Source: an uncultured Acetobacteraceae bacterium (GTDB lineage Bacteria > Pseudomonadota > Alphaproteobacteria > Acetobacterales > Acetobacteraceae). Taken from it: a DNA stretch of 52,491 nucleotides. The notes below the pieces were generated by a model. That model searched no databases, was not told where the DNA came from, and saw nothing but the letters and a program-made list of their open reading frames with translations. Below are positions 30,724 through 40,767 of this stretch, one piece after another; the first letter of the stretch is position 1, and every line of letters begins with the position of its first letter. Made by a program: the position numbers and the translations under genes. The DNA is taken from the NCBI GenBank assembly GCA_937873205.1, contig CALMVO010000031.1, positions 1 to 52,491 of the forward strand, written 5' to 3'.

Positions 30724-31779
30724 TCAAGCCGGCCGCTCGTGCACCATGGCGTGGATGAAGGCGAGCTTGTCGCGCACCGGCTCCGTGATCACGAACGGGT
30801 AGAGGTCCGCCAGGCCCATGCTGCGGTTCAGGCTGTTCACCGCGAACACCAGCGGCACCCACTGGTCGATCACCGCATCCATCCCCGGCGCCCGATACGG
30901 GTCGATCGCCACCGTGACGTCGAGCCCGGCTGCATGCGGCACCACCGGCCGCACGCCGATGCCGAACGCGTTCGCCGTCTCCAGCGTGTCCATGATGTGC
31001 AGGTAGTGCGCCCAGGTCTCGGCGAAGTCCTCCCACGGGTGGCTGGTGGCGTAGGCGCTGATGGTGCGGTCCTGCCAGTCGGGCGCCGGGCCGTCGGCGT
31101 AGTGGCGGGCGAGTGCCTGCGCGTAGTCGGCGCGCTCGTCGCCGAACAGCGCCCGGAAGGCGTCGAGCCGGCCGCCGTCGCGCACCAGCCGGTCCCAGAT
31201 CCAGTGCCCGACCTCGTGTCGGAAGTGGCCGAGCAGGGTGCGGTAGGTCTCGTGCATGCGGTGGCGCATCTCCTCGCGGTGCGCGTCATCGGCCTCCTGC
31301 ACGTTGATGGTGATGAGGCCGGACTCGTGCCCGGTCAGGATCTTCGGCCCGCCCGGGACCTCGTCCAGGAAGTCGAAGGCAAGCCCGCCCACCGGGTCGT
31401 CGTTGCGGTTGGGCAGCGGGATGCGCAGCCGGATCAGCGAGTAGAACAGCCGGTGCTTGGCGAGTTCGAGCCTGCGCCACAGCACCAGCGTGCGCTCCGA
31501 GGCGATCTCCGGGATGATGCGGTTGTGCCGGCAGGCCGCGCAGTAGCTCTCGGCGCCGTCCGCGTCGACCAGCCAGTTGCAGGCGTCGCGCTCGGCGTTG
31601 GCGCACAGTCGGACCGCGGCGCCGCCGGCCGCCATTGCGGCGAGGCGGTCGCCGTCCCCGCCCAGCGCCGAGATCGTCGCCTGCTCGGGCAGGTAGCCGA
31701 GCAGCGCGCCGCAGGTCTCGCAGCGCCGGTTCTCGAAGAACAGCAGGCTGCCGCAATTCTGGCAGTTGAAGAGCTTCAT
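30724..31779 (-). CDS. Zinc-ribbon putative zinc-binding metallopeptidase (HExxH)
   Basis: The 351-residue protein starts with a zinc ribbon (Cys6, Cys9, Cys20, Cys23 in CQNCG and CETCG) and has a second cysteine group around residues 60-85 (CANAERDACNW, CAACRHN). The zincin motif HEVGH is at residues 188-192, and HPWEDFAETWAHYLHIMDT downstream can supply the third ligand. This matches the family annotated as putative zinc-binding metallopeptidase with an N-terminal zinc ribbon. Substrates are unknown. There is no signal peptide, so it is cytoplasmic. It is the first gene of the (-) operon. Confidence 0.88.
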   Translation of the reverse strand: MKLFNCQNCGSLLFFENRRCETCGALLGYLPEQATISALGGDGDRLAAMAAGGAAVRLCANAERDACNWLVDADGAESYCAACRHNRIIPEIASERTLVLWRRLELAKHRLFYSLIRLRIPLPNRNDDPVGGLAFDFLDEVPGGPKILTGHESGLITINVQEADDAHREEMRHRMHETYRTLLGHFRHEVGHWIWDRLVRDGGRLDAFRALFGDERADYAQALARHYADGPAPDWQDRTISAYATSHPWEDFAETWAHYLHIMDTLETANAFGIGVRPVVPHAAGLDVTVAIDPYRAPGMDAVIDQWVPLVFAVNSLNRSMGLADLYPFVITEPVRDKLAFIHAMVHERPA

Positions 31780-31964
31780 CGCGCGGTCCCGCCCGTCGGC
31801 CGGCCCGTCGGCCGGGATGGAGAGTGAGACCGCTGCAACGGTTCCCGCAAGGGCGACGTCCGAGCCGGATCGGAGCCGTGGCCAGGCATCCCGAGGCCGG
31901 TTGCCGCGTTCAGGCCGGGCAACGCCGATCCATCCGGCTCGGCAACAGGTAGGGGCATCGTCAC
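31780..31964. other. Divergent intergenic region between the HExxH and CsbD-like genes
   Basis: This is 185 bases with no gene. It must hold promoters in both directions. CGTT at 31907-31910, about 55 bases before the CsbD-like ATG, has only a poor EcfG-type -35 (GGCAT, 17-base spacer). I see no convincing -35/-10 pair toward the (-) operon. Confidence 0.4.
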
Positions 31965-32219
31965 ATGATCGATACGAACGAGGTCAAGGGCACCATCAAG
32001 GATACCGTCGGCAAGCTGCAGGACGGCATGGGCGGCGTGCTGGGCGACACCGGCATGCAGGCTAAGGGCAAGGCCAAGCAGTTCGCCGGGCAGGCGCAGG
32101 AGTATTACGGCGACACGCTTGACTCGGTGCGCGACGTCGCCTCCGACCAGCCGTTGCTGACGATGGGCATCGCCGTCGGCGTCGGCTTCGTGCTGGGGGC
32201 GCTGCTGGCTCGCCGCTGA
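31965..32219 (+). CDS. CsbD-like stress protein with a C-terminal membrane helix (copy 1)
   Basis: The 84-residue protein has a CsbD-like N-terminal half (MIDTNEVKGTIKDTVGKLQD and GDTGMQAKGKAKQFAGQAQE). A C-terminal glycine-rich helix, MGIAVGVGFVLGALLARR, resembles the DUF883/ElaB anchor. CsbD proteins are general-stress proteins of unknown biochemical role. A closely similar copy lies at 42832. A DUF1328 gene follows after 56 bases, probably on the same transcript. Confidence 0.87.
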   Translation: MIDTNEVKGTIKDTVGKLQDGMGGVLGDTGMQAKGKAKQFAGQAQEYYGDTLDSVRDVASDQPLLTMGIAVGVGFVLGALLARR

Positions 32220-32275
32220 GCGGACGGCGGCAGGCTTCCGTCCGGTGCGACCTCTAGACGAGTAAAGGCACGATC

Positions 32276-32449
32276 ATGCTCAAGCTGGCCCTCCTGTTCC
32301 TGGTGATCTCGATCATAGCGGGCATCTTCGGGTTTACCGGCATTTCCGCGGCAACCGCCGGCGTTGCCAAGATCCTGTTCTTCATCGCAGTGGTGGTGTT
32401 CATCATCTTCCTCGTGCTGGCGTTGATGGCTGGCAAGGCGATCCTCTAA
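32276..32449 (+). CDS. DUF1328 small membrane protein (YtjA-like)
   Basis: A 57-residue peptide, [20 protein letters not shown] followed by [16 protein letters not shown] and a second helix ending MAGKAIL, fits DUF1328: two membrane helices around a Gly/Ala-rich turn. It starts behind AGTAAAGGCACGATC. The function is unknown; it often travels with stress genes. It is followed by a strong hairpin. Confidence 0.88.
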   Translation: MLKLALLFLVISIIAGIFGFTGISAATAGVAKILFFIAVVVFIIFLVLALMAGKAIL

Positions 32450-32474
32450 CCGAACAGGCGGCCCTGATGCGGCA

Positions 32475-32502
32475 CGGCCCGGCACCGAGTGGTGCCGGGC
32501 CG
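32475..32502. terminator. Bidirectional terminator hairpin
   Basis: CGGCCCGGCACC (32475-32486) pairs perfectly with GGTGCCGGGCCG (32491-32502) around a GAGT loop. It stands between the DUF1328 gene (+) and the end of the efflux operon (-). The stem is strong but T-runs are short on both sides. Confidence 0.7.
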
Positions 32503-32530
32503 TTGCGCGTTGGAGGTGCGCCGCCGCTAC

Positions 32531-34048
32531 TCAGTTCCGATCCTTCTGGATGAAGGAGGGCAGGAACGGATCGTCGGTCTGCAGGCTGTTCTTGCTTGGC
32601 AGATCCGCCGTGGTCCAGCCGCCGCCGAGCTGGTCGATCAGGTCGACGCTCGCCACCATCCGCTCCTGCTGGATGCCGAGCGCCGTCTCGGCGTTGGTCA
32701 GCGCGGTGGTCTGGTCGGTGATGACGGTGGTGTAGATCGTCGTGCCGGCCTCGTACTGGTTCAATGCGACGGTGACGGTCTGGTTGGCGAGATCGACCGC
32801 AAGCGCCTGCGCCTGCGCCTGCTGCTCCAGGATGCGCAGCGTGGACAGCTGGTCCTCGAGGCCCTGGAAGGCGGTCAGAACGACCTCGCGGTAGTTGGCG
32901 ACCGCGCCGTCATAGGAGGCGCGAGCGGCGCGCACAGCGGCGGTGCGATCGCCGCCATTGAACAATGTCTCGACCGCGTTGGCGCCGAGCGACCAGGTGC
33001 GGTCCGCCACCTGGATCAGCGAGCCGATCGGGTTGCCGGCATAGCTCGCCGCCGCCGTCAGGCTGATCACCGGGTAGAAGGCGGAGATCTCGACCCCGAT
33101 CAGCGCGTTCTGCCCTTCCATGTTCCGCTCCGCCGAGGCGATGTCCGGTCGGCGCTGCAGCAGCAGCGAGGGAAACACCACGGGGATCGGCGGAATGGTG
33201 CCGGTGAGCGCTCCGGGCGGCAGCGACAGGTCCGACGGCGGGTGGCCGGTCAGCACCGCGATCGCGTGCTCGTATTCGGCGCGCAGGATTCCGACCGATA
33301 CGAGATTTGCCTTGGTGGTGGCGACCTGGGTCTCCGCCTCCAGCAGGTCGGTGGAGGCGACGGTGCCGGCGCTGTACTCGTTGCGGGTGATCCGGGCGCT
33401 TTCCTCGTAGTACGTGACGAACTGCGAGAGCAGCGTCTGCAGGCTGTCCTCGTAGCGCAGGTCGAAATAGTCGGCGGCGAGCGTCGTCTGCGCCGACAGC
33501 CGGGCGTTTGCCAGCTCCGCGTCGCTCAACTGCGCGCCCGCCACCTGGCTCTCGATCTGGCGGCGGATCTGGCCCCACACGTCGATCTGCCAATTGGCCT
33601 GGGCGCCGGTCGAGTAGTTGGTGTTGCCGTTGAAGTTGCCCGGGCTGCCGCCGCCGATCCCCGTGCGGGTGACGCCGGCATTGCCGTTCGCGGAGGGGAA
33701 CAGTCCAGCGCGGGCCTCGTCGACCAGCGCACGGGATTGCCGGTAGGCCGCTTCCGACTGCTTGATGGTCTGGTTCGAGATGTCGATCTGTGACTCGAGC
33801 CCGTTCAGTACCGGGTCGTCGTAGAGCGTCCACCAGGCGCCGCGCGGCAGCAGGGCGTAGTTGGGGTCGGCATAGGCCCAGCCCGGCGGCGGCGCGATCT
33901 CCTTCAGCAGCGCCGGCTGGATCGCCGCCGGCCGATGGTAGTCGGGCCCGACCATGCAGCCCGACAGGCTGGCGGCGAGCGACGTGGTGGCCAGACGGCG
34001 GGCAGCCGAGCGCACGCGGCGCTGACGGGCGGGAACGGCAGGCTTCAT
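32531..34048 (-). CDS. RND outer-membrane factor lipoprotein (NodT/OprM type)
   Basis: The 505-residue protein is the TolC-like exit duct of the tripartite pump. ATG 34048 overlaps the upstream RND stop (ATGA). The signal peptide ends in the lipobox LSGC with Cys31, followed by MVGPDYHRP as in NodT/OprM. Two repeated coiled-coil halves are visible, with SAAQTTLAADYFDLR-like (LSAQTTLAADYFDLRYEDSL) and RRPDIASAERNM signatures. It is the last gene of the operon. Confidence 0.93.
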   Translation of the reverse strand: MKPAVPARQRRVRSAARRLATTSLAASLSGCMVGPDYHRPAAIQPALLKEIAPPPGWAYADPNYALLPRGAWWTLYDDPVLNGLESQIDISNQTIKQSEAAYRQSRALVDEARAGLFPSANGNAGVTRTGIGGGSPGNFNGNTNYSTGAQANWQIDVWGQIRRQIESQVAGAQLSDAELANARLSAQTTLAADYFDLRYEDSLQTLLSQFVTYYEESARITRNEYSAGTVASTDLLEAETQVATTKANLVSVGILRAEYEHAIAVLTGHPPSDLSLPPGALTGTIPPIPVVFPSLLLQRRPDIASAERNMEGQNALIGVEISAFYPVISLTAAASYAGNPIGSLIQVADRTWSLGANAVETLFNGGDRTAAVRAARASYDGAVANYREVVLTAFQGLEDQLSTLRILEQQAQAQALAVDLANQTVTVALNQYEAGTTIYTTVITDQTTALTNAETALGIQQERMVASVDLIDQLGGGWTTADLPSKNSLQTDDPFLPSFIQKDRN

Positions 34049-37000
34049 TCGGCGGGCGCGTCCTGTGGGGATGGGGGTCGGGGCAGGAACGGCCGTCCGG
34101 AGCGGCGGTCGCGCCATCCCTGCCAGCGCCGGGCGGACCAGTGCCGCATGCGGTCGAGGTAGAGGTAGACCACCGGCGTCGTGTAGAGCGTCATCGCCTG
34201 GCTGACGATCAGCCCGCCCACCACCGACAGCCCGAGCGGACGGCGCAGCTCGTTGCCGTAGCCGTGGCCCAGCACCAGCGGCAGCGCGCCCAGCGCGGCG
34301 GCGAAGCTGGTCATCATGATCGGGCGGAAGCGCAGCAGGCAGGCGCGGTAGATGGCCTCGTACGGCGTGGCGCCGTGCTCGCGCTCCTCGTTCAGCGCGA
34401 AGTCGATCAGCAGGATGGCGTTCTTCTTCACGATGCCGATCAGCAGGATCACGCCGATCATGGCGATCAGCGAGAACTCCTCGCCGAACAGCTGCAGCGC
34501 CAGGATCGCGCCCACGCCGGCGGACGGCAGCGTGGACAGGATGGTCAGCGGGTGGATGTAGCTCTCGTAGAGGATGCCCAGCACCGCATAGACCGCGAGC
34601 AGGGCTGCCAGCACCACGATCGGATAGGAGCCGGTGGTCTGCTGCAGCTGCTGCGCGTTGCCGGCGAACTCGCCGTGGATCTCCGGCGGCACGTGGATCT
34701 GCAGCATGGTCTCGTGGATCGCGGCCTCGGCGGCGCTGAGCGAGCCGCCCGGCGGCGTGTTGAACGAGAGGGTGGCGGCGACGAAGCCGCCATCGTGCGA
34801 CACGGTGAGCGGCGTCGTCGACGGCACGAAGCCGGCGACCGCCGAGAGCGGCACCATGGTCTCCGAGGAGGACGACACCGCCGACCCGTTGGAGCTGCCC
34901 TTGCCGCCGGCCAGGCTGTTGCTGTTGGCGTTCTGCTCGGATTGCTGCGCCGTGGACACCGCCGTGGCAGCGGTGGTGGAGGCGGTGCTGCCGCTGGTGG
35001 CGGCACCGATGCCGGTTCCAGTCTGCGAAAGCGTCGTGGTGTTGGTGACCGCGGCGGCCCCGCTGCCGCCGCCGTTGGAGCTGCCGCCGGACGAGGTGCT
35101 GGCCTTGTTGGCGATGCGGATCAGGTTGGTGCTGGCGCTGCCCGAGGCGGTGCCGCTGGCGGCGCTGACCCAGATCTGGTCCAGGATCGTCGGGCTCTGC
35201 CAGAAGCGCGGCGCCACCTCCATGACCACGTGGTACTGGTTCAGCGTGTTGTAGATCACCGAGGCGCTGCGCTGGCCGAAGGCGTCGTAGAGCGTGTTGG
35301 TGATGAGCTGCGGCGTCAGCTTCAGGCGGGCAGCGGTGTCGCGGTCGATCGCCACCGAAACCGCCTGGCCGCCCTGCGCCACGTCGGAATCGACGTCGGC
35401 GAGCTCGGACCGGGTCTTCAGCGCCGCCTCGAGCTTGCGGGCCCATTCGTAGAGCAGGTCGGCGTCGTCCGACTGCAGCGTATACTGGTAGTTCGAGCTG
35501 CTGTTGCGGGCGCCGGCGCGGACGTCGCCGGCGGAGAAGGCGAAGAAGCGGGCGCCGACCATGGTCTTCAGTCTGCCGATCAGGCGCGCGATGGTCTGGT
35601 CGACGCTGTCGTGGCGCAGCGCGATGTCCTTCAGCTGGATGAACACCTGCGCCTGGTTGGTGCCGCGGCCGCCGGTGAAGCCGGCGACGGTCGAGACGTC
35701 CGGATCCGCCAGCACCACCTTCGACACCAGCACCAGCTTCTGCTGCATGTTCTGGAACGAGATGCTCTGCTCGCCCTCGATGGTGCCGATCAGCAGGCCG
35801 TTATCCTGCGACGGGAAGAAGGTCTTGGGCATCCGGGCCACCAGCAGCACGGTCAGCACGATGGTGAGCGGCAGCGTCAGCACCACCAGACGCCGGTGGC
35901 GCAGCGCCACGTCGAGGCTGGACTGGTAGCCGGCCAGCATGGCGTCGAGGCCGCGCTCGATCAGCGCCGCCAGCCCGTCGGCGCCGCGCCGCAGCAGGCC
36001 CGGCTGGTGCCGCGCCCGGGCGGCGTGCTGCGCCGCGTGCTCCGCGGTCGCGCGCGGCTGCACGCGCAGGAACAGCGAGCACATCATCGGCGTCACCGTC
36101 AGCGCCAGCAGCAGCGACACGCTGATGGTGGCGATCAGCGTCATCGCGAACTCGTAGAAGAACTTGCCCGCGATGCCCGGCAGCAGCAGGATCGGCATGA
36201 ACACCGCGATCAGCGAAACGGTGATCGCGACCACCGTGAAGCTCACCTCGGCGGTGCCCTGCAGCGCCGCCTGCAGGCGCGGCATCCCGTCCTCCATGTG
36301 GCGGGCGATGTTCTCCAGCACGACGATGGCATCGTCGACCACGAAGCCGGTGGCGATGGTGAGCGCCATCAGCGACAGGTTGTCGAGCGCGAAGCCCAGC
36401 AGGTACATGGCGCTGAAGGTCGAGATGATCGACACCGGCACCGCGACCGCCGGGATCATCGTCGAGCGCAGCGTGCGCAGGAACACCAGCACCACCAGCA
36501 CCACGAGCACCACGGCGATCAGCAGCGTGGTCTGGGTGTCGGACACCGAGGCGCGGATGGTGGTTGAGCGGTCGAGGCCGACATGCAGCTGCACGTCGCC
36601 GGGCAGGGCGGCCTGCAGCGTCGGCAGCAGCGCCTTGATGGCGTCGGTGGTCTCGATGATGTTGGCCGTCGCCTGCGGATAGACCAGGCAGATCACCGCC
36701 GGCTCGCCGTTGTAGTAGCCGGCGTTGCGCAGGTCCTCGACGCTGTCGGTCACCTCGGCGATGTCGGATAGCCGGATCGGTGCGCCGTTGCGGTAGCCGA
36801 CCACCAGCCCACGGTAGTCGGCCGCCTTGCGCGCCTGGTCGTTGGTGTCGAGCTGGTAGCGCTGCCGGCCGACGTCGATGAAGCCCTTGGGCGTGTTGGC
36901 GTTGGCCGACGCCAACGCGGCGCGCACGTCCTCGAAGCCCAGCCCCTCCTCGAACATCGGCAGCGGGTTCATCTCGACCCGGACCGCCGGCAGCGCACTG

Positions 37001-37536
37001 CCGCCGGGCTGGAAGTTGCCGACGCCGTCCACCTTGGAGAGCTGCTGCTGCAGGATGTTGGTGGCGAGGTCGAACAGCTGCGGCGCGGTCCGGGTCCTCG
37101 ACGTCAGCGCCAGGATCATGATCGGCTGGCCGGACGGATTGAACTTCCGGTAGGTCGGGTTGGTGCGGATGCTGGCCGGCAGGTCGGCGCGCGCCGCCTG
37201 AATCGCCGCCTCGACCTCGTGCGCGGCGTTGTCGATGTCGACCGACAGATCGAACTGGATGGTGATGCGGGTCTGGTTCTGCGTGCTCTGCGACGTCATC
37301 TCGGTGACGCCGGCAATCGTGCCGAGATGGCGCTCGAGCGGTGTCGCCACCGAGTCCGCGACCTCGCCCGGCGAGCCGCCGGGCTGCGTCGCCTGCACCT
37401 GGATCACTGGGAAGGCGACGTTGGGCAGCGGCGCCACCGGCAGCTTGGTGTAGGCGAAGATGCCGCTCAGCGCCAGCGCGACGGTCAGCAGCGTGGTCGC
37501 CACCGGCCGCAGGATAAACGGGCGCGAGACGTTCAT
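34045..37536 (-). CDS. mdtC: RND multidrug efflux permease, MdtC-like, with a large low-complexity insertion
   Basis: The 1163-residue inner-membrane proton-drug antiporter starts [20 protein letters not shown]. It keeps the TM4 proton-relay pair in [13 protein letters not shown] and the TM10 lysine in [13 protein letters not shown]. Family members have about 1025-1050 residues. The excess is a Ser/Thr/Gly/Ala/Asn-rich stretch at about residues 790-893, between DQIWVSAA and [12 protein letters not shown] in the second periplasmic loop. In MdtABC pumps MdtB and MdtC form a heterotrimer. It overlaps the mdtB-like stop and the outer-membrane-factor start by four bases each. Confidence 0.92.
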   Translation of the reverse strand: MNVSRPFILRPVATTLLTVALALSGIFAYTKLPVAPLPNVAFPVIQVQATQPGGSPGEVADSVATPLERHLGTIAGVTEMTSQSTQNQTRITIQFDLSVDIDNAAHEVEAAIQAARADLPASIRTNPTYRKFNPSGQPIMILALTSRTRTAPQLFDLATNILQQQLSKVDGVGNFQPGGSALPAVRVEMNPLPMFEEGLGFEDVRAALASANANTPKGFIDVGRQRYQLDTNDQARKAADYRGLVVGYRNGAPIRLSDIAEVTDSVEDLRNAGYYNGEPAVICLVYPQATANIIETTDAIKALLPTLQAALPGDVQLHVGLDRSTTIRASVSDTQTTLLIAVVLVVLVVLVFLRTLRSTMIPAVAVPVSIISTFSAMYLLGFALDNLSLMALTIATGFVVDDAIVVLENIARHMEDGMPRLQAALQGTAEVSFTVVAITVSLIAVFMPILLLPGIAGKFFYEFAMTLIATISVSLLLALTVTPMMCSLFLRVQPRATAEHAAQHAARARHQPGLLRRGADGLAALIERGLDAMLAGYQSSLDVALRHRRLVVLTLPLTIVLTVLLVARMPKTFFPSQDNGLLIGTIEGEQSISFQNMQQKLVLVSKVVLADPDVSTVAGFTGGRGTNQAQVFIQLKDIALRHDSVDQTIARLIGRLKTMVGARFFAFSAGDVRAGARNSSSNYQYTLQSDDADLLYEWARKLEAALKTRSELADVDSDVAQGGQAVSVAIDRDTAARLKLTPQLITNTLYDAFGQRSASVIYNTLNQYHVVMEVAPRFWQSPTILDQIWVSAASGTASGSASTNLIRIANKASTSSGGSSNGGGSGAAAVTNTTTLSQTGTGIGAATSGSTASTTAATAVSTAQQSEQNANSNSLAGGKGSSNGSAVSSSSETMVPLSAVAGFVPSTTPLTVSHDGGFVAATLSFNTPPGGSLSAAEAAIHETMLQIHVPPEIHGEFAGNAQQLQQTTGSYPIVVLAALLAVYAVLGILYESYIHPLTILSTLPSAGVGAILALQLFGEEFSLIAMIGVILLIGIVKKNAILLIDFALNEEREHGATPYEAIYRACLLRFRPIMMTSFAAALGALPLVLGHGYGNELRRPLGLSVVGGLIVSQAMTLYTTPVVYLYLDRMRHWSARRWQGWRDRRSGRPFLPRPPSPQDAPAE

Positions 37537-40500
37537 GACGGCCGCGGCGCCGGGCGTCCAGCACCCCCGTCGTCACCGGCCTCGTTGCGGCGCGCGAACC
37601 AGGCCCGGGTGCGGCGGCTGAGACCGTCCATGAACAGGTAGATCACCGGGGTGGTGAACAAGGTCAGCAGCTGGCTGACCGCGAGCCCGCCGACGATGGC
37701 GATGCCGAGCGGCCGGCGCAGCTCCGACCCGGTGCCGGTGCCCAGCATCAGCGGCAGCGCGCCGAACGCGGCGGCCAGCGTCGTCATCAGGATCGGCCGG
37801 AACCGCAGCAGTGCGGCCCGCCGGATCGCGTCGATCGGCGCCAGCCCGTCCTCGCGCTCGGCCTCCAGCGCGAAGTCGATCATCATGATCGCGTTCTTCT
37901 TCACGATGCCGATGAGCAGCACGATGCCGATGATGCCCATGACGTCGAGATCCGCACCCGCGATCATCAGCGAGGCGAGTGCCCCGATGCCGGCGGACGG
38001 CAGCGTGGACAGGATCGTGACTGGGTGGATGAAGCTCTCGTAGAGCACGCCCAGCACGATGTAGACCGCGACCAGGGCCGCCAGCACCAGGAACAGCTCG
38101 TTGCCGAGGCTGGTCTGGAACGCGCTGGCGGTGCCCTGGAACGAGGTCTGGAAGCTGGCAGGCAGGCCGATTGTCTTCTCCGCCTGCTCGATCGCGTCGA
38201 TCGCCGGCCCCAGCGAGGCGCCGCGGGCCAGGTTGAACGACACCGTGGTGGCCGGGAACTGGCCCAGGTGCGAGATCAGCAGCGGGCCGGTGCCGACATG
38301 CACCGAGGCCACGGCGCCGAGCGGGACCAGCCCGCCGGTGGGCTGGCGCGCCGCACCGGTGGCGGTGGTGCTGGTGGTCTGCGTGGCGCCGGGCAGATAG
38401 AGCTGGTTCAGGCTCGCGAGGTCGCGCTGCAGCCCGCGATCGGTCTCGAGGATCACCCGGTACTGGTTCGACTGCGTGTAGACGGTGCTGACCTGGCGCT
38501 GGCCGAAGCTGTCGTAGAGCGCGTTGTCGACCGTCTCCGGGGTGATGCTGAAGCGCGCCCCGGTGGCGCGGTCCAGCGTGACGTTGGCGACCAGCCCGGT
38601 CGCCTGCAGGTCGGAGGTGACGTCGGCCAGCTGCGGCAGCGCCTGCAGCGCGCTCACCACCTTGGGCACCCAGCGGGTGAAGTCGTCGTAGTTCGGCGTC
38701 TCCAGCACGAACTGGTACTGGGTCGCCGACACCGCGGTGTCGAGCGAGAGGTCCTGCACCGGCTGCATGTAGAGCCGGACCCCGGGGACGTCCGCCACCT
38801 CGGTCTGCAGCCGCCGGATCACGCCCGAAGAGGAGAGGGCCCGGTCGTCGTGCGGCACCAGGTTGATCAGGAACCGGCCCTGGTTCAGCGTCATGTTGGC
38901 GCCGTCGACGCCGATGAAGGAGGAGAGGCTGGCCACGTCCGGGTCGGCCAGGATCGCCTGTCCCAGCGCCTGCTGGTGCCGCGACATCGCCGCCAGCGAG
39001 GTGTCCTGGGCGGCCACCGAGATGCCCTGGATGATGCCGGTATCCTGCACCGGGAAGAAGCCCTTGGGGATGATGACGGCCAGCACCACGGTGACGGCCA
39101 CCGTCAGCAGCGCCACCAGCAAGGTGAGCGGCTGGTGGCGCAGCACGACGTCGAGCCAGCGCCCGTAGCCGGCGATGACGCCGTCGATCGCGCGCTCGCT
39201 CCAGCGCGAGAACCGGCTGCCGGACTGCAGCCGGGCGCCGTCCGGATGGTGCGGCTGCTCGCGCAGCATGCGCGCGCACAGCATCGGCACCAGGGTGAGC
39301 GAGACCACGGCCGAGAGCACGATGGTCACCGCCAGCGTGATCGCGAACTCGTGGAACAGCCGGCCCACCACGTCGCCCATGAACAGCAGCGGGATCAGCA
39401 CGGCGATCAGCGAGACGGTGAGGGAGACGATGGTGAAGCCGATCTGGCCGGCGCCCTTCAGCGCCGCCTGCAGGCGGCTCTCGCCCATCTCGATGTAGCG
39501 GGCGATGTTCTCGATCATGACGATGGCGTCGTCGACCACGAAGCCGGTGGCGATGGTGAGGGACATCAGCGAGAGGTTGTCGAGCGAGTAGCCCAGCAGG
39601 TACATCACCGCCATCGTGCCGATCAGCGACAGCGGCACCGACAGGCTGGGGATCACCGTGGCCGGCAGGTTGCGCAGGAACAGGAAGATCACGCCAACGA
39701 CCAGGACGACCGACAGCAGCAGCTCGAACTCGACGTCGCGCACCGAGGCGCGGATGGTGATGGTGCGGTCGGTGAGCGGCGTGATGGCGATGCCCGACGG
39801 GATGGATTGCCGCAGCTGCGGCAGGATGCGCTTGATCGCGTCGACCACGGCGATGACGTTGGCCCCGGGCTGGCGCTGCACGTTGAGCACGATCGCCGGC
39901 GTGGTGTCGGACCAGGCGGCGAGCTGGGTGTTCTCCGGCCCGCTCACCACGCTGGCGACGTCGCGGACCCGGATCGGCGCGCCGTTGTTGTAGGCGATCA
40001 CCTGGTTGGCGAGGATGTCGGGTGCGGTGACCTGTCCGTCCACCTGCAGCGTCGACGAATGCAGCGGGCCGTCGAAGGTGCCGGTCGGCGAGTTGACGTT
40101 GACCGTGGTGATGATGGTGCGCAGGTCGTCCATGCTGAGCCCGTACGAGGTCAGCGCGCGGCTGTTCACCCGCACCCGGATCGCCTTGCGGTTGCCCCCC
40201 GTGAGCGTCACCAGGCCGACGCCGTTGATCTGGCTGATCTTCTGAGCGAGCCGCGTGTCGACGTAATCCTCGACGTCGACCAGCGTCATCGTCTTGGACG
40301 TGATGCCGAGCGTCAGGATCGGCGTGTCGGCGGGGTTGATCTTGGCGTAGATCGGCGGCGCCGGCAGGTCGGAGGGCAGCAGCGAGTTGGCGGCGTTGAT
40401 CGCGGCCTGCACCTCCTGCTCGGCAACGTTGATGTCGATGTCGAGCCCGAAGCGCAGCGTGATCACCGAGGCGCCGGCCGAGCTCTGGCTCTCCATCTGG

Positions 40501-40733
40501 CTGAGCCCCGGGCTCTGGCCGAGCTGATACTCGAGCGGCGCGGTGACGTAGGTGGTCATCACCTGCGGCCCGGCGCCGGGGTAGAAGGTCTCGACCTGGA
40601 TGGTCGGATATTCGACCTGCGGCAGTGCGGCGATCGGCAGGAACTTAAAGCTGAGCAGTCCGACCATCAGGATCGCCAGCATCAGCAGCGTCGTCGCGAC
40701 CGGCCGCTGGATGAACAGGCGGGACGGGTTCAC
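37533..40733 (-). CDS. mdtB: RND multidrug efflux permease, MdtB-like
   Basis: GTG 40733 gives (M)[19 protein letters not shown], matching the MdtB start, and 1066 residues. An earlier in-frame start at 40823 would overlap mdtA. The relay pair is in [13 protein letters not shown] and the lysine in [14 protein letters not shown] short Thr/Ala-rich insertion of about 20 residues (near residue 780-800, before [10 protein letters not shown]) occupies the same site as the long insertion in the neighbouring permease. It probably pairs with the MdtC-like subunit and the MdtA-like adaptor in the inner membrane. Confidence 0.92.
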   Translation of the reverse strand: MNPSRLFIQRPVATTLLMLAILMVGLLSFKFLPIAALPQVEYPTIQVETFYPGAGPQVMTTYVTAPLEYQLGQSPGLSQMESQSSAGASVITLRFGLDIDINVAEQEVQAAINAANSLLPSDLPAPPIYAKINPADTPILTLGITSKTMTLVDVEDYVDTRLAQKISQINGVGLVTLTGGNRKAIRVRVNSRALTSYGLSMDDLRTIITTVNVNSPTGTFDGPLHSSTLQVDGQVTAPDILANQVIAYNNGAPIRVRDVASVVSGPENTQLAAWSDTTPAIVLNVQRQPGANVIAVVDAIKRILPQLRQSIPSGIAITPLTDRTITIRASVRDVEFELLLSVVLVVGVIFLFLRNLPATVIPSLSVPLSLIGTMAVMYLLGYSLDNLSLMSLTIATGFVVDDAIVMIENIARYIEMGESRLQAALKGAGQIGFTIVSLTVSLIAVLIPLLFMGDVVGRLFHEFAITLAVTIVLSAVVSLTLVPMLCARMLREQPHHPDGARLQSGSRFSRWSERAIDGVIAGYGRWLDVVLRHQPLTLLVALLTVAVTVVLAVIIPKGFFPVQDTGIIQGISVAAQDTSLAAMSRHQQALGQAILADPDVASLSSFIGVDGANMTLNQGRFLINLVPHDDRALSSSGVIRRLQTEVADVPGVRLYMQPVQDLSLDTAVSATQYQFVLETPNYDDFTRWVPKVVSALQALPQLADVTSDLQATGLVANVTLDRATGARFSITPETVDNALYDSFGQRQVSTVYTQSNQYRVILETDRGLQRDLASLNQLYLPGATQTTSTTATGAARQPTGGLVPLGAVASVHVGTGPLLISHLGQFPATTVSFNLARGASLGPAIDAIEQAEKTIGLPASFQTSFQGTASAFQTSLGNELFLVLAALVAVYIVLGVLYESFIHPVTILSTLPSAGIGALASLMIAGADLDVMGIIGIVLLIGIVKKNAIMMIDFALEAEREDGLAPIDAIRRAALLRFRPILMTTLAAAFGALPLMLGTGTGSELRRPLGIAIVGGLAVSQLLTLFTTPVIYLFMDGLSRRTRAWFARRNEAGDDGGAGRPAPRPS

Positions 40734-40767
40734 GGGCGGCTGGAGGTCCGGGCGGCGCGCGCCTGGC

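Noticed and set aside
31780..31964. EcfG promoter for the first CsbD-like copy
   Set aside because: Only the CGTT half is convincing; the -35 (GGCAT) deviates at two or more positions, so I do not list it as a promoter.
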